This document shows, one piece after another, positions 39,158-48,149 of a DNA stretch of 64,000 bases. The DNA is from Mycolicibacterium sphagni. GTDB taxonomy: Bacteria; Actinomycetota; Actinomycetes; Mycobacteriales; Mycobacteriaceae. The stretch is from positions 124,001 to 188,000 of the forward strand of contig NZ_NOZR01000003.1 in assembly GCF_002250655.1 (NCBI RefSeq), in the 5' to 3' direction. Both the position numbers and the translations under genes were made by a program. Numbering within the stretch: position 1 is the first letter of the stretch; the number at the start of each line of letters is the position of its first letter. Under the pieces are notes generated by a model. That model was not told where the DNA came from. It searched no databases and saw only the letters and a program-made list of their open reading frames with translations.

Positions 39158-40030
39158 ATGTCCAGCCGCCGATCGGTGCTCGTCACGCTCGACGGCGAGG
39201 TGCGTGATCCAGGCCAGCCGCTGCTGTTCGCCGACGACCTCGCCGCGGTGCGCGGGGACGGCGTGTTCGAGACCCTGCTGGTTCGCGACGGCCGCGCCTG
39301 CCTGGTGGAGGCGCACCTGTACCGGCTCTGCCAGTCGGCCAGGATGATGGACCTGCCCGAACCGGACCTGACGGCGTGGCGGCGGGCCATCGGCGTCGCG
39401 GTCGGGCAGTGGTCGACCGATGAGGGAGCCCTCCGTCTCGTTTACAGCCGCGGGCGGGAGAGCGGGTCGACCCCGACCGCCTACCTCACGGTCAATCCTG
39501 TCCCGGACCGGGTCGCGGCCACCCGGCGCGACGGCATCGCCGCGGTGCTGCTCGATCGTGGGCTGCCCGCCGGCGGGGTGGCCGCCATGCCGTGGCTGGT
39601 GGCCGGCGCCAAGACGTTGTCGTATGCGGTGAACATGGCGGCGCTGCGACATGCCGCCGACAAAGGCGCCGGTGACGTCATCTTCGTCAGCTCCGACGGC
39701 TACCTCCTCGAAGGGCCGCGCTCGACGGTGGTGGTCGCCACCGACGACGGCACCGGGGGGACCTGCTTTCTCACCCCGCCGCCCTGGTACCCGATATTGC
39801 GCGGAACCACCCAGCAAGCGCTGTTCGATGTCGCCCGCGACAAGGGCTACGACTGTGATTACCGGGCGTTGAAGCCTGCGGACCTGCTTGCCGCCCAGGG
39901 TGTTTGGCTGGTATCCAGCATGACGTTGGCGGCGCGGGTGCATACCCTCGACGGCCGCCCGCTGCCACCGACCCGGCTGGCTGCCGAGGTCGCAGCGTTG
40001 GTCGACGCCGCGATCGTCAGCGATCGCTGA
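39158..40030 (+). CDS. pabC: Aminodeoxychorismate lyase (class IV PLP enzyme)
   Basis: 290 residues, fold-type IV aminotransferase family. GVFETLLVRDGR, the PLP lysine in VAGAKTLSYAVNMAA and YLLEGPRSTVVV are visible. Converts 4-amino-4-deoxychorismate to p-aminobenzoate plus pyruvate in folate synthesis; the branched-chain/D-amino-acid aminotransferases are close relatives, so the PabC call is likely but not certain. Equivalent to Rv0812. Confidence 0.87.
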   Translation: MSSRRSVLVTLDGEVRDPGQPLLFADDLAAVRGDGVFETLLVRDGRACLVEAHLYRLCQSARMMDLPEPDLTAWRRAIGVAVGQWSTDEGALRLVYSRGRESGSTPTAYLTVNPVPDRVAATRRDGIAAVLLDRGLPAGGVAAMPWLVAGAKTLSYAVNMAALRHAADKGAGDVIFVSSDGYLLEGPRSTVVVATDDGTGGTCFLTPPPWYPILRGTTQQALFDVARDKGYDCDYRALKPADLLAAQGVWLVSSMTLAARVHTLDGRPLPPTRLAAEVAALVDAAIVSDR

Positions 40031-40043
40031 TCGCGAAAACCTG

Positions 40044-40073
40044 TTGGCACACCCCGCATGACGCGGGTACGGT
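40044..40073 (+). promoter_or_regulatory. Promoter of a small transcription unit after pabC
   Basis: TTGGCA (40044-40049), 18-base spacer, TACGGT (40068-40073). This is a complete -35/-10 pair in a non-coding gap. The -10 overlaps a small dyad GTACGG-TCGG-CCGTAC (40067-40082) that could also end pabC transcripts. Confidence 0.45.
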
Positions 40074-40079
40074 CGGCCG

Positions 40080-40262
40080 TACACAGGGAAGGAGGTGGTC
40101 CGGAAAATTGATAGCTTCTAGGACATGTGAGGTGGCTGCCCGCTAGCAGCACCAGGTGCCGGAAATCACCTTCGCCCTGAGCGCGCTGGCGAGTTCCAGG
40201 CAGCTACCCGGCCCCCGAGCTCTTGGTCTTGTCCGACCAGGGATACGGCTCGGGGGCCGCCC
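40080..40262 (+). ncRNA. Candidate structured small RNA or short-ORF RNA downstream of pabC
   Basis: About 180 nt from the predicted start to the end of a strong hairpin. Near the 5' end is AAGGAGGTG (40089-40097), a full match to the anti-Shine-Dalgarno end of 16S rRNA. Downstream are short frames: TTG 40108 to TAG 40146 (12 codons, MIASRTCEVAAR), a bare ATG-TGA at 40125, and GTG 40127 to TGA 40180 (17 codons). None is a convincing gene. The 3' part folds into the long hairpin listed separately. I do not recognise a named RNA family; cross-species conservation would decide. Confidence 0.45.
40210..40258. terminator. Strong hairpin between the pabC-side RNA and the convergent secreted-protein gene
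   Basis: GGCCCCCGAGC (40210-40220) pairs perfectly with GCTCGGGGGCC (40248-40258); inside it TGGTC (40224-40228) pairs with GACCA (40235-40239). Works on both strands: end of the plus-strand RNA and of the minus-strand gene whose stop is 22 bases away. No long U-tract, as is usual in mycobacteria. Confidence 0.6.
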
Positions 40263-40279
40263 CATTTCTGGAGACCCTC

Positions 40280-40570
40280 TCACCAGTTGTCATGGTCGGG
40301 ACAGGACACGTCGATGTAGACCGTCGCCGGTTCGTCGAGTCCGCTGGGCGCGCCGTCCGGATTGTGAATGGCGGTGACAGAGCACCTGTCGAGCGAGGTG
40401 CGGGAGTAACCGAAGACCCAGTTGATACCGACGTTGTACCCCTGACTCTGCAGGTCGCGGATGGTGTCGGCTGCTGATTCGGCACCGGCCACCGGCCATG
40501 GCGGATCGGCCGCCGCGCTAGGGGCGGTCATGATGGCAACAGCCGCGGCTGCGATCAGAATCGCCCGCAT
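40280..40570 (-). CDS. Small secreted protein
   Basis: 96 residues. Signal peptide MRAILIAAAAVAIMTAPSAAA, cleavage near residue 21, mature part about 75 residues with two cysteines (RCSV, VSCPD) and the ending DHDNW. Resembles the many short exported mycobacterial proteins with VGINWVFGY...LDRCSVTAIHNP motifs. Role unknown. ATG 40570 is set by the signal peptide; 73 bases after the lipoprotein gene. Confidence 0.8.
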   Translation of the reverse strand: MRAILIAAAAVAIMTAPSAAADPPWPVAGAESAADTIRDLQSQGYNVGINWVFGYSRTSLDRCSVTAIHNPDGAPSGLDEPATVYIDVSCPDHDNW

Positions 40571-40643
40571 CACCCGATAGTACGGGCGCCGGGGGCGACG
40601 GCTCAAAAACGCTTGGCCACAACAACTCTCAGGCCACGGATAC

Positions 40644-40958
40644 CTAGCTCGCCGGGCCGGGCTCCAGTGCAGAGCAAGCCTTTCGCGCCTGATCCCACAC
40701 TCCGGGGTCGACGCCGGCCGGCGGGCCCAGTACGACGGCACCGGCCGAGTCGGGCACACCGTGCTCGTGCAGGCATTCCGCCAGCGATCCGTGCTGGGCG
40801 GGGGCCGCGCTCGTGGGGGCGGCGCTGCTGCTGGTGGCGACGCCGCTGGTGCTGGGCGCGGGACTGATCACCGTCGGCTGCGAGGGATTAGGCGTTGGTG
40901 CGCAGCCGACGAGTACTGCGAGGGCCGCCGCGGCGACCCCGAGGAGACTGCGGCGCAT
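40644..40958 (-). CDS. Small lipoprotein
   Basis: 104 residues. Lipobox LVGC with Cys19 after a basic start (MRR) and a hydrophobic core. A Ser/Thr/Pro/Ala-rich linker (about 22-55) leads to a short conserved domain (LAECLHEHGVPDSAGAVVLGPPAGVDPGVWDQARKAC, positions about 59-96) seen in other mycobacterial lipoproteins. ATG overlaps the stop of the nitrobindin-like gene by one base, so they are coupled. Confidence 0.82.
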   Translation of the reverse strand: MRRSLLGVAAAALAVLVGCAPTPNPSQPTVISPAPSTSGVATSSSAAPTSAAPAQHGSLAECLHEHGVPDSAGAVVLGPPAGVDPGVWDQARKACSALEPGPAS

Positions 40959-41605
40959 CAGCCGACGTGTCGGGTCAGCCGCGCGGACAGATGTGGCACC
41001 AAGCCGCCGTCAGCGTCGACACGCTCCTCGACGTAGGCCAAATCACCGCCCTCGACGATTCCGTAGAGCCGCTTGGCGCCCCCGACGAGAACACCGGACT
41101 TGCTGCGCGCCAGGGCATCCGTCACCAGTTCCCACGAGGACTGGGTGAGCGGCTGACCGTAGAACAACTCGACATAGCCTGCGGAGTGAGCCAGCAGCAG
41201 TTCGATGGCCTGCGACTCACCCGGGTCGGCCGGGTCGTCGACGAACCGCCAGAATCCGGTCTCCCGCAGCCCCGGGGCGTGGTAGTCGCCGCTCTCGTCG
41301 AGGCGCCAGGACCGGGCGTCCCAGTTCAGGTAGTCCCCGCCGTCGTGCGAGACGATGATCTGCTGTCCGAAGCGGTAATCGCCGTCCGATCCGCGGCCTT
41401 CGCCCTCGCCGCGCCAGACCCCGACGAGCGGCAGCAAGGCCAGCAATGCGTCGTGCAGATTGGCGCCCAGGCGCAAATTGGCGGTGTCAGCGGGCAGCGG
41501 CAGGTCATCGAAAACCGGGATGTTGCGCCCGGCCGTCTCTCTGGCCCGTTCGGCTGCCGCGGCCACGGCGCGATCAGCGCTCCCGGAGATGTCTTCGGAA
41601 CTCAC
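40958..41605 (-). CDS. Nitrobindin/FABP-like beta-barrel protein (Rv0813c type)
   Basis: 215 residues. DUF1794/THAP4-like ten-stranded barrel: the signature GVWRGEGEG is at about 63-71, with a C-terminal ...HLSARLTRH. Rv0813c of M. tuberculosis has a fatty-acid-binding-protein-like structure; related nitrobindins bind heme and react with NO or peroxynitrite. About 45 N-terminal residues precede the barrel. Its GTG start overlaps the stop of a 32-codon ORF upstream. Confidence 0.88.
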   Translation of the reverse strand: MSSEDISGSADRAVAAAAERARETAGRNIPVFDDLPLPADTANLRLGANLHDALLALLPLVGVWRGEGEGRGSDGDYRFGQQIIVSHDGGDYLNWDARSWRLDESGDYHAPGLRETGFWRFVDDPADPGESQAIELLLAHSAGYVELFYGQPLTQSSWELVTDALARSKSGVLVGGAKRLYGIVEGGDLAYVEERVDADGGLVPHLSARLTRHVG

Positions 41606-41700
41606 GACTCGTCGGTGATCAGTCGGTAGAGCGTGTACAACGCGAACCAGGTAATCAGCACGACTGTCGCGACCAGCAGGATCTCGTAGAAAAGAACCAC
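41602..41700 (-). CDS. Tiny single-pass membrane protein (32 residues)
   Basis: GTG 41700 to TGA 41602. The sequence is one hydrophobic helix, [20 protein letters not shown] (residues 1-20), then [10 protein letters not shown]. The stop overlaps the GTG of the nitrobindin-like gene (GTGA), which argues for real translation. A -10 TAGACT ends exactly 7 bases before the GTG, so it is probably the leaderless first gene of the nitrobindin-lipoprotein operon. Not recognised as a named family. Confidence 0.65.
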   Translation of the reverse strand: MVLFYEILLVATVVLITWFALYTLYRLITDES

Positions 41701-41707
41701 GATCGTC

Positions 41708-41713
41708 AGTCTA
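41708..41713 (-). promoter_or_regulatory. -10 element of the small-membrane-protein operon (leaderless)
   Basis: TAGACT on the minus strand, 7 bases before GTG 41700. Confidence 0.5.
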
Positions 41714-41810
41714 TCCGCGGCTCGGGCGGGCCGGCCGCCCGAGCCCCTCGGAGACTACGCAGCATCAGTGGCGCGACTCCTCACCGGCGCGTGCCTCGCC
41801 GGCTTTGTCA

Positions 41811-42113
41811 TCACGCAACCTTGATGTCGACCTCGTGGATGCCCGCACCGGCCGGCGCCACGGTGGCATCGCCGTTGCCGACCTTCGACAGCGCGCGAAC
41901 GGTCCAGGTGCCCGGCGCGGCGAAGAACCGGAAATCGCCGGTCGCCGAGGCAACTACCTCCGCGGTGAATTCGTCGCTGGAGTCCAGCAGGCGGACGAAC
42001 GCGCCCGCCACCGTCTGGCCTGAGTCGTCAACGACGCGCCCGGTGATCACGGTCTCCTTCTCCAGGTCGACACCGGCAGGCAAGGTCTGTCCTTGTTTAG
42101 GTGCAGAGCACAT
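41811..42113 (-). CDS. sseC: SseC-type DUF1416 protein
   Basis: 100 residues. A transthyretin-like beta-sandwich (VITGRVVDDSGQTVAGAFVRLLD...GDFRFFAAPGTWTVRAL) typical of DUF1416. Always next to the thiosulfate sulfurtransferase gene in mycobacteria (Rv0814c/sseC2) and presumed part of sulfur transfer, mechanism unknown. ATG 42113 is 2 bases after the cysA2 stop. Confidence 0.9.
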   Translation of the reverse strand: MCSAPKQGQTLPAGVDLEKETVITGRVVDDSGQTVAGAFVRLLDSSDEFTAEVVASATGDFRFFAAPGTWTVRALSKVGNGDATVAPAGAGIHEVDIKVA

Positions 42114-42115
42114 GA

Positions 42116-42949
42116 TCAACTTCCCAACTCGATCGGGGCCCCCACCAGGGAGCCGTATTCGGTCCAACTGCCGTCGTAGTTCTTGACGTTCTTGTGCCCC
42201 AACAGTTCCTGCAGCACGAACCAGGTGTGCGATGAGCGCTCACCGATGCGGCAGTAGGCGATGGTTTCCTTCTCGCCGTCCAGGCCGGCTTCCGCGTAGA
42301 GCGTGGCGAGAGCCTCGTCGGACTTGAAGGTGCCGTCCTCGTTGGCGGCCTTGCTCCACGGCACGCTGATGGCGGTGGGGATGTGGCCGGCACGCTGGCT
42401 CTGCTCCTGCGGCAGGTGCGCGGGCGCGAGGATCTTGCCGGAGAACTCGTCGGGGGAGCGGACGTCCACCAGGTTCTTGGCGCCGATAGCGGCGATCACC
42501 TCGTCGCGGAACGCGCGAATGCTGTTGTCGGGCGCCGCGGCACTGTACGAAGTGGAGGGACGGGCGGGCACCTCGGTCACCAGCGGGCGGCCGTCGAGCT
42601 CCCACTTCTTGCGTCCACCGTCGAGGAGCTTCACATTCTCGTGGCCGTACAGCTTGAAGTACCAGTATGCGTACGCGGCGAACCAGTTGTTGTTGCCGCC
42701 GTAGAGGATGACGGTGTCGTCGTTGCTGATTCCCTTGTCCGACAACAGCTTCGAGAACTGCTGCTGGTCGACGAAGTCACGCTTGACCGGATCCTGCAGC
42801 TCGGTCTTCCAGTCCAGCCGTACCGCGCCGGCGATGTGACCGTCTTCGTAGGCGCTGGTGTCCTCGTCGACCTCGACAAAAACGGTGTTCGGCGCGTCGA
42901 GATTGCTCTCGGCCCAGTCAGTGGAGACCAGGACGTCGGAGCGTGCCAT
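42116..42949 (-). CDS. cysA2: Thiosulfate sulfurtransferase (rhodanese)
   Basis: 277 residues, two rhodanese domains (about 8-125 inactive, 155-270 active). Catalytic Cys233 in CRIGERS takes sulfane sulfur from thiosulfate to form a persulfide, then passes it to cyanide or a thiol. Equivalent to Rv0815c (cysA2). In an operon with DUF4395 upstream and sseC downstream, under the polycysteine leader ORF. Confidence 0.95.
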   Translation of the reverse strand: MARSDVLVSTDWAESNLDAPNTVFVEVDEDTSAYEDGHIAGAVRLDWKTELQDPVKRDFVDQQQFSKLLSDKGISNDDTVILYGGNNNWFAAYAYWYFKLYGHENVKLLDGGRKKWELDGRPLVTEVPARPSTSYSAAAPDNSIRAFRDEVIAAIGAKNLVDVRSPDEFSGKILAPAHLPQEQSQRAGHIPTAISVPWSKAANEDGTFKSDEALATLYAEAGLDGEKETIAYCRIGERSSHTWFVLQELLGHKNVKNYDGSWTEYGSLVGAPIELGS

Positions 42950-42983
42950 GAAGTGGTTCCTTTCGATTGCTTGTCTTGAAGAC

Positions 42984-43457
42984 TCAGGTGCTGGCCGCAG
43001 TGGGGCGCAGCCGGGCGACGAGTGGGTAGAGCTGGCAGCCGAGGCAGATGCCGAAGGCCGCGTTGAGGAAGGCCGCGAACAACGCGAAGGCGGTGGCGAT
43101 GACGCCGAGCAGCGATACGCCGAACGCGAATCCGGCGACGCCGACGACGGCGAACACGAAGCCCACCAATTGGGCGAACTTCAGCGGTGGCACGGGTTCA
43201 CGCTCGGAGACGGGTCGCAGGCGCGGTGCGATCACGTTGGCGAAGATCAGCCCGTAGGGGTGCTGACGAGGCCCGCGCGCGGCGCCGATCGCGAACACGA
43301 CCGCCTGCAGGGCGAGCACCACTGCTGCGGCCACTGTGCTGAATCCCGAGACGGCGAGCACCACGATCAGGACGGCCGTGGTGACCCAGGCTGCGAAGCG
43401 CGGGCCGCGGACGTCCACCTGGGCGGAGGTGTTGGTGTTGTTATTGCTGGTCGACAT
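42984..43457 (-). CDS. DUF4395 membrane protein
   Basis: 157 residues from ATG 43457, chosen because AGGAG lies 7 bases upstream; an ATG 7 codons earlier lacks such a site. Four hydrophobic segments; FGICLGCQLYPLVARL near the end holds the Cys-x-x-Cys that marks DUF4395. First structural gene of the DUF4395-cysA2-sseC operon, so likely tied to sulfur handling in the membrane (inference). Confidence 0.87.
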   Translation of the reverse strand: MSTSNNNTNTSAQVDVRGPRFAAWVTTAVLIVVLAVSGFSTVAAAVVLALQAVVFAIGAARGPRQHPYGLIFANVIAPRLRPVSEREPVPPLKFAQLVGFVFAVVGVAGFAFGVSLLGVIATAFALFAAFLNAAFGICLGCQLYPLVARLRPTAAST

Positions 43458-43546
43458 GTATCTACTCCTGTTGCTCATCGGGCTGGACGGAGACGAGCCG
43501 AGTACGGCCGTTCCAGAGTGGCGGCGCGAAATGGTGGCGCGGCTAC

Positions 43547-43639
43547 TCAGCAGCTACAGCAACAACAGCAACAACCCGCGACGCGGCACAGATCGACTGC
43601 GCGACGCTTGATGAGCACGAGCTCGAGGCGGGCTGACAC
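43547..43639 (-). CDS. Leaderless polycysteine upstream ORF (cysteine attenuator)
   Basis: 30 codons, GTG 43639 to TGA 43547. It contains RAVDLCRVAG and ends in the run CCCCCCSC before the stop. The 90 bases between its stop and the DUF4395 ATG hold the downstream ribosome site. Polycysteine leaderless ORFs in front of sulfur genes are established cysteine-responsive attenuators in mycobacteria: ribosomes stalled on Cys codons when cysteine is scarce open the downstream ribosome site. An in-frame GTG at 43618 is a possible later start. Confidence 0.82.
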   Translation of the reverse strand: MSARLELVLIKRRAVDLCRVAGCCCCCCSC

Positions 43640-43646
43640 GCCTGAC

Positions 43647-43652
43647 ATGTTA
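43647..43652 (-). promoter_or_regulatory. -10 element of the sulfur operon (leaderless)
   Basis: TAACAT, exactly 7 bases before the GTG of the polycysteine ORF, fixing both the transcription start and the ORF start. Confidence 0.6.
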
Positions 43653-43668
43653 CCCAATCACCGGGGTC

Positions 43669-44088
43669 TCAGGCCAACAGAGGTTCGAGGGCTGAGCGCA
43701 GGTCAGCGGCCTTGGGAACCCCCGCAGCCCGGTATCGCTGCCGTCCGTCGGCGTCGAAAATGAAGGTCGTCGGCAATGACAGCACTGAAAGCCTGCGCGC
43801 GGCAGCCGGATTGGCATCCATATCGATCTCGACGTGGGCGACGTCACGTATATCGGCGCAGACCTGGTCCACCACTCGCCGCACCCCCGCGCAGGGTCCG
43901 CACCACGCTGCGCTGAAATGCACGATCGTCGGCCCGGTCCGGGAAAGTCCCAGGTCGCTGACGTCGACATCGGCCGGTTCGGCTTCGCGTACGACGCCCG
44001 ACCGCCGGTTGTGCAGCACACCGGCGATGCTCGCCACTGCCAAAGCGGCGGCGATGGCGATGATCGCGGTGACGGATGCAGTGCTCAT
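43669..44088 (-). CDS. thiX: Membrane-anchored thioredoxin-like protein
   Basis: 139 residues. N-terminal membrane helix (about 5-25), then a thioredoxin fold with WCGPC (Cys63, Cys66) and the cis-proline in SLPTTFIF. Equivalent to Rv0816c (thiX). Probably reduces disulfides on the outer face of the membrane or in the cytoplasm; topology is unclear. Overlaps lmeA by 4 bases and stops 17 bases before the sulfur operon's -10 element. Confidence 0.9.
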   Translation of the reverse strand: MSTASVTAIIAIAAALAVASIAGVLHNRRSGVVREAEPADVDVSDLGLSRTGPTIVHFSAAWCGPCAGVRRVVDQVCADIRDVAHVEIDMDANPAAARRLSVLSLPTTFIFDADGRQRYRAAGVPKAADLRSALEPLLA

Positions 44089-44900
44089 GATTGTTTGAAC
44101 CCATCGAGCCGGATGGTTACTCCTTCGGTGATGCCTTCGATGATGATGTCTGATCCGCGGGCTCCCTCGGTGGTGGGGCGCACCCCGAACGGGAGTTTCT
44201 GGCCAGGCAGCTTGGCGCTGAATGCCGCCAGCACGGCCGCCTTCTTGTCGTCGGGCACCTCCTGGTCGGCCGTGCCGGGGCCGGTCTGGATGTCGGTCGC
44301 CGTGAAAACGAGCGTGGTCTGGTCCGTGCCTGCGATCGACAGGTCAACGGTGACGCTGACCGGCTTGTCGAAGTCGGCTTTCTTCGGGGTTCCGGTGAAC
44401 ACCAGCCCCTTGCTGCCGGAGATGCCCGACTCGGTGGTGCCTCCGGTGGCGTCGTTGGTCTCCTTCGACGGGGCCTCCACCATCAGGTCCTTCATTCCCA
44501 TGAAGCGGCCCAGGTGCCCGGAGTCGATGATGATGCGGCTCTCCAGCTTGCCCACCGGCAGATCCGCGTCCGGCCTGATCAGCCACGACGCGTCGGTCAG
44601 GTCGATGTTGTGCAGGGTTGCTTCCAGCGACGCCCGGCCCACCACCTGGTGGTCCACCCCGTTGGCCTTGATCTCGATCTCGTTGAAGTGGTGGCGGGCG
44701 GCCTGGCGGATGAACGGAAAGCCCAGGATCGCCACCGACGGGTCGAACGAGAGGCCCGCGGCGGTCCGGACCGTACGGGCCAGCCGGTATTCGGCGTAGA
44801 TCGTTGCCCCGAAATCAGCGCCGACGGCCCCGACGACCGCGGCGACGACCGCGGCACTCAGGGCGATCAGCAGCTTCCGCACCTGCACATTCTGGCTCAC
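44085..44900 (-). CDS. lmeA: LmeA-like DUF2993 phospholipid-binding protein
   Basis: 271 residues. N-terminal membrane/signal segment (KLLIALSAAVVAAVVGAVGA) then DUF2993, a BPI/TULIP-like lipid-binding fold. In M. smegmatis the protein at this locus (LmeA) is needed for mannan elongation of lipomannan and lipoarabinomannan. GTG 44900 chosen; GTGs at 44888 and 44882 are also in frame. Operon with thiX. Confidence 0.87.
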   Translation of the reverse strand: MSQNVQVRKLLIALSAAVVAAVVGAVGADFGATIYAEYRLARTVRTAAGLSFDPSVAILGFPFIRQAARHHFNEIEIKANGVDHQVVGRASLEATLHNIDLTDASWLIRPDADLPVGKLESRIIIDSGHLGRFMGMKDLMVEAPSKETNDATGGTTESGISGSKGLVFTGTPKKADFDKPVSVTVDLSIAGTDQTTLVFTATDIQTGPGTADQEVPDDKKAAVLAAFSAKLPGQKLPFGVRPTTEGARGSDIIIEGITEGVTIRLDGFKQS

Positions 44901-45089
44901 CGCTGCCGCGGAGCCACCCCCGCGCACCCTCGTGACTGCCGCAGTAACCGTTCGGATCGGCTAAATAGCAGGTAGCGGGTTAAAGTTAGATGACCCATGG
45001 TCGGGTAACGGCCATATGTCGCCCATGAGTCTGGTGGGTCAACGCGACGGCGCTGTCGACGATGAGTATCCAGGGCATTGGAGAGTCTG

Positions 45090-46825
<1,736 letters not shown>

Positions 46826-46860
46826 TTAGCGGCTGTGCGCAACGCCCCATTCACCTACCT

Positions 46861-46878
46861 GTTCACCCTCCGTTCATA
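46861..46878 (+). promoter_or_regulatory. PHO/RegX3 box upstream of pstS
   Basis: Direct repeats GTTCACC (46861-46867) and GTTCATA (46872-46878) with an 11-base period, plus a weaker ATTCACC at 46849-46855. Same form as the GTTCACC repeats bound by PhoP in Streptomyces and by RegX3 in mycobacteria. It lies just upstream of the -35 zone of a -10 TAACTT at 46910-46915. Confidence 0.7.
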
Positions 46879-46909
46879 TTCCGGGCGGGTTCCGGCCACT
46901 CCCAACGCC

Positions 46910-46915
46910 TAACTT
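46910..46915 (+). promoter_or_regulatory. -10 element of pstS
   Basis: TAACTT, 31 bases after the PHO box and 61 bases before the pstS GTG. The leader carries GGAGAAAG about 10 bases before the start. Confidence 0.4.
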
Positions 46916-46976
46916 CCCGGGTGATGCATGCGCTCCCACCGGGGCGAACAGGGCAACACTGGAGAAAGTGGGATAG

Positions 46977-48104
46977 GTGAATCTGAACAGGTTTGGCAAG
47001 GCGTTCTTCGTGACCGTGTCAGCAACGGCCATCACCGGCCTGACGCTCACCGCCTGCGGTAGCGACAACAACTCCGGAACGTCGTCGTCGACGAATGCGT
47101 CCGGCTCGTCGAACGCGTCGGCTGACTGCGGTGGCAAGAATGCTCTGACCGCCGAGGGCTCGACCGCGCAGCAGAATGCCATCGCGGTGTTCAACCAGGT
47201 GTGGGGCCAGAAGTGTCCGGGCAAGAACCTCTCCTACAACCCGACGGGCTCGGGCGCGGGTGTCACCCAGTTCATCGCCGGCCAGGTCGACTTCGCCGGC
47301 TCCGACTCGGCGCTGTCCAAGGATCAGACCGACCCGGCCGCCAAGCGTTGCGGTGGCAACCCGGCGTGGAACCTGCCGCTGGTCTTCGGCCCGGTCGCGC
47401 TCGGCTACAACCTGCCCGGCGTCGACAAGCTCGTGGTCAACGCTGACGTGCTCGCCAAGATCTTCACCGGTGCCATCAGCAACTGGAACGACCCGGCGAT
47501 CGCCGCGCTGAACAGTGGTGCCTCGCTGCCGGACCAGAAGATCACCCCGATCTACCGCTCGGATTCCTCGGGCACCACCGACAACTTCCAGAAGTACTTG
47601 GGCGCCGCTGCCCCGCAGACCTGGACCAAGGGTGCGGGCAAGGAGTTCCAGGGCGGCGCCGGTGAGGGCGCGCAGAAGACCTCCGGCGTCGTGCAGGCCG
47701 TGCAGGCCACCCCCGGCGCGATCGGTTACGTCGAGAAGGGCTTCGCCGACCAGGCCAAGCTGACCGTCGCCCAGATCGACAACGGCGGTGGACCCGTCGC
47801 ACTGACCGACGACACCACCAAGGCCGCGATCGACTCCGCGAAGATCTCGGGCAGCGGCAACGATCTGGTGCTGGACCTCAACGCGCTGTACGCCACCAAG
47901 GCCGCCGGCGCCTACCCGTTGATGCTGGCGACCTACGAGATCGTGTGCTCCAAGGGCTATGACGCCGACACCTCGGCGGCGGTCAAGTCGTTCCTGACCG
48001 TGGCCGCCAACGACGGTCAGGCCGGGCTCCCGGCCGCCGGTTACGTCCCGCTGCCGGACTCGTTCAAGCAGCGTCTGCTGACCTCCGTCAAAGCAATTCA
48101 GTAA
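46977..48104 (+). CDS. pstS: Phosphate ABC transporter substrate-binding lipoprotein
   Basis: 375 residues, GTG start. Lipobox LTAC with Cys27, a Ser/Asn/Gly-rich linker (30-45), then the phosphate-binding fold: EGSTAQQNAI, NPTGSGAGVTQFIAG and YRSDSSGTTDNF are phosphate-contact loops. Binds phosphate outside the membrane and delivers it to PstCA. First gene of the operon. Confidence 0.96.
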   Translation: MNLNRFGKAFFVTVSATAITGLTLTACGSDNNSGTSSSTNASGSSNASADCGGKNALTAEGSTAQQNAIAVFNQVWGQKCPGKNLSYNPTGSGAGVTQFIAGQVDFAGSDSALSKDQTDPAAKRCGGNPAWNLPLVFGPVALGYNLPGVDKLVVNADVLAKIFTGAISNWNDPAIAALNSGASLPDQKITPIYRSDSSGTTDNFQKYLGAAAPQTWTKGAGKEFQGGAGEGAQKTSGVVQAVQATPGAIGYVEKGFADQAKLTVAQIDNGGGPVALTDDTTKAAIDSAKISGSGNDLVLDLNALYATKAAGAYPLMLATYEIVCSKGYDADTSAAVKSFLTVAANDGQAGLPAAGYVPLPDSFKQRLLTSVKAIQ

Positions 48105-48149
48105 CAGCGCTGGCGAGGCAGGTCGATTGCGGTGACGATGGAGAGATCA

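Noticed and set aside
40125..40317. Possible selenoprotein frame: ATG-TGA followed by a GGC-TGC context and an open frame to about 40317
   Set aside because: The downstream amino-acid pattern looks random for GC-rich DNA, no family is recognised, and no selenocysteine insertion element was evident. The bare ATG-TGA is kept only as part of the candidate RNA.
43501..43620. The AGC/AAC-rich plus-strand run at 43550-43575 as a simple microsatellite
   Set aside because: It is the reverse complement of the Cys-codon run of the leader ORF and is explained by that.
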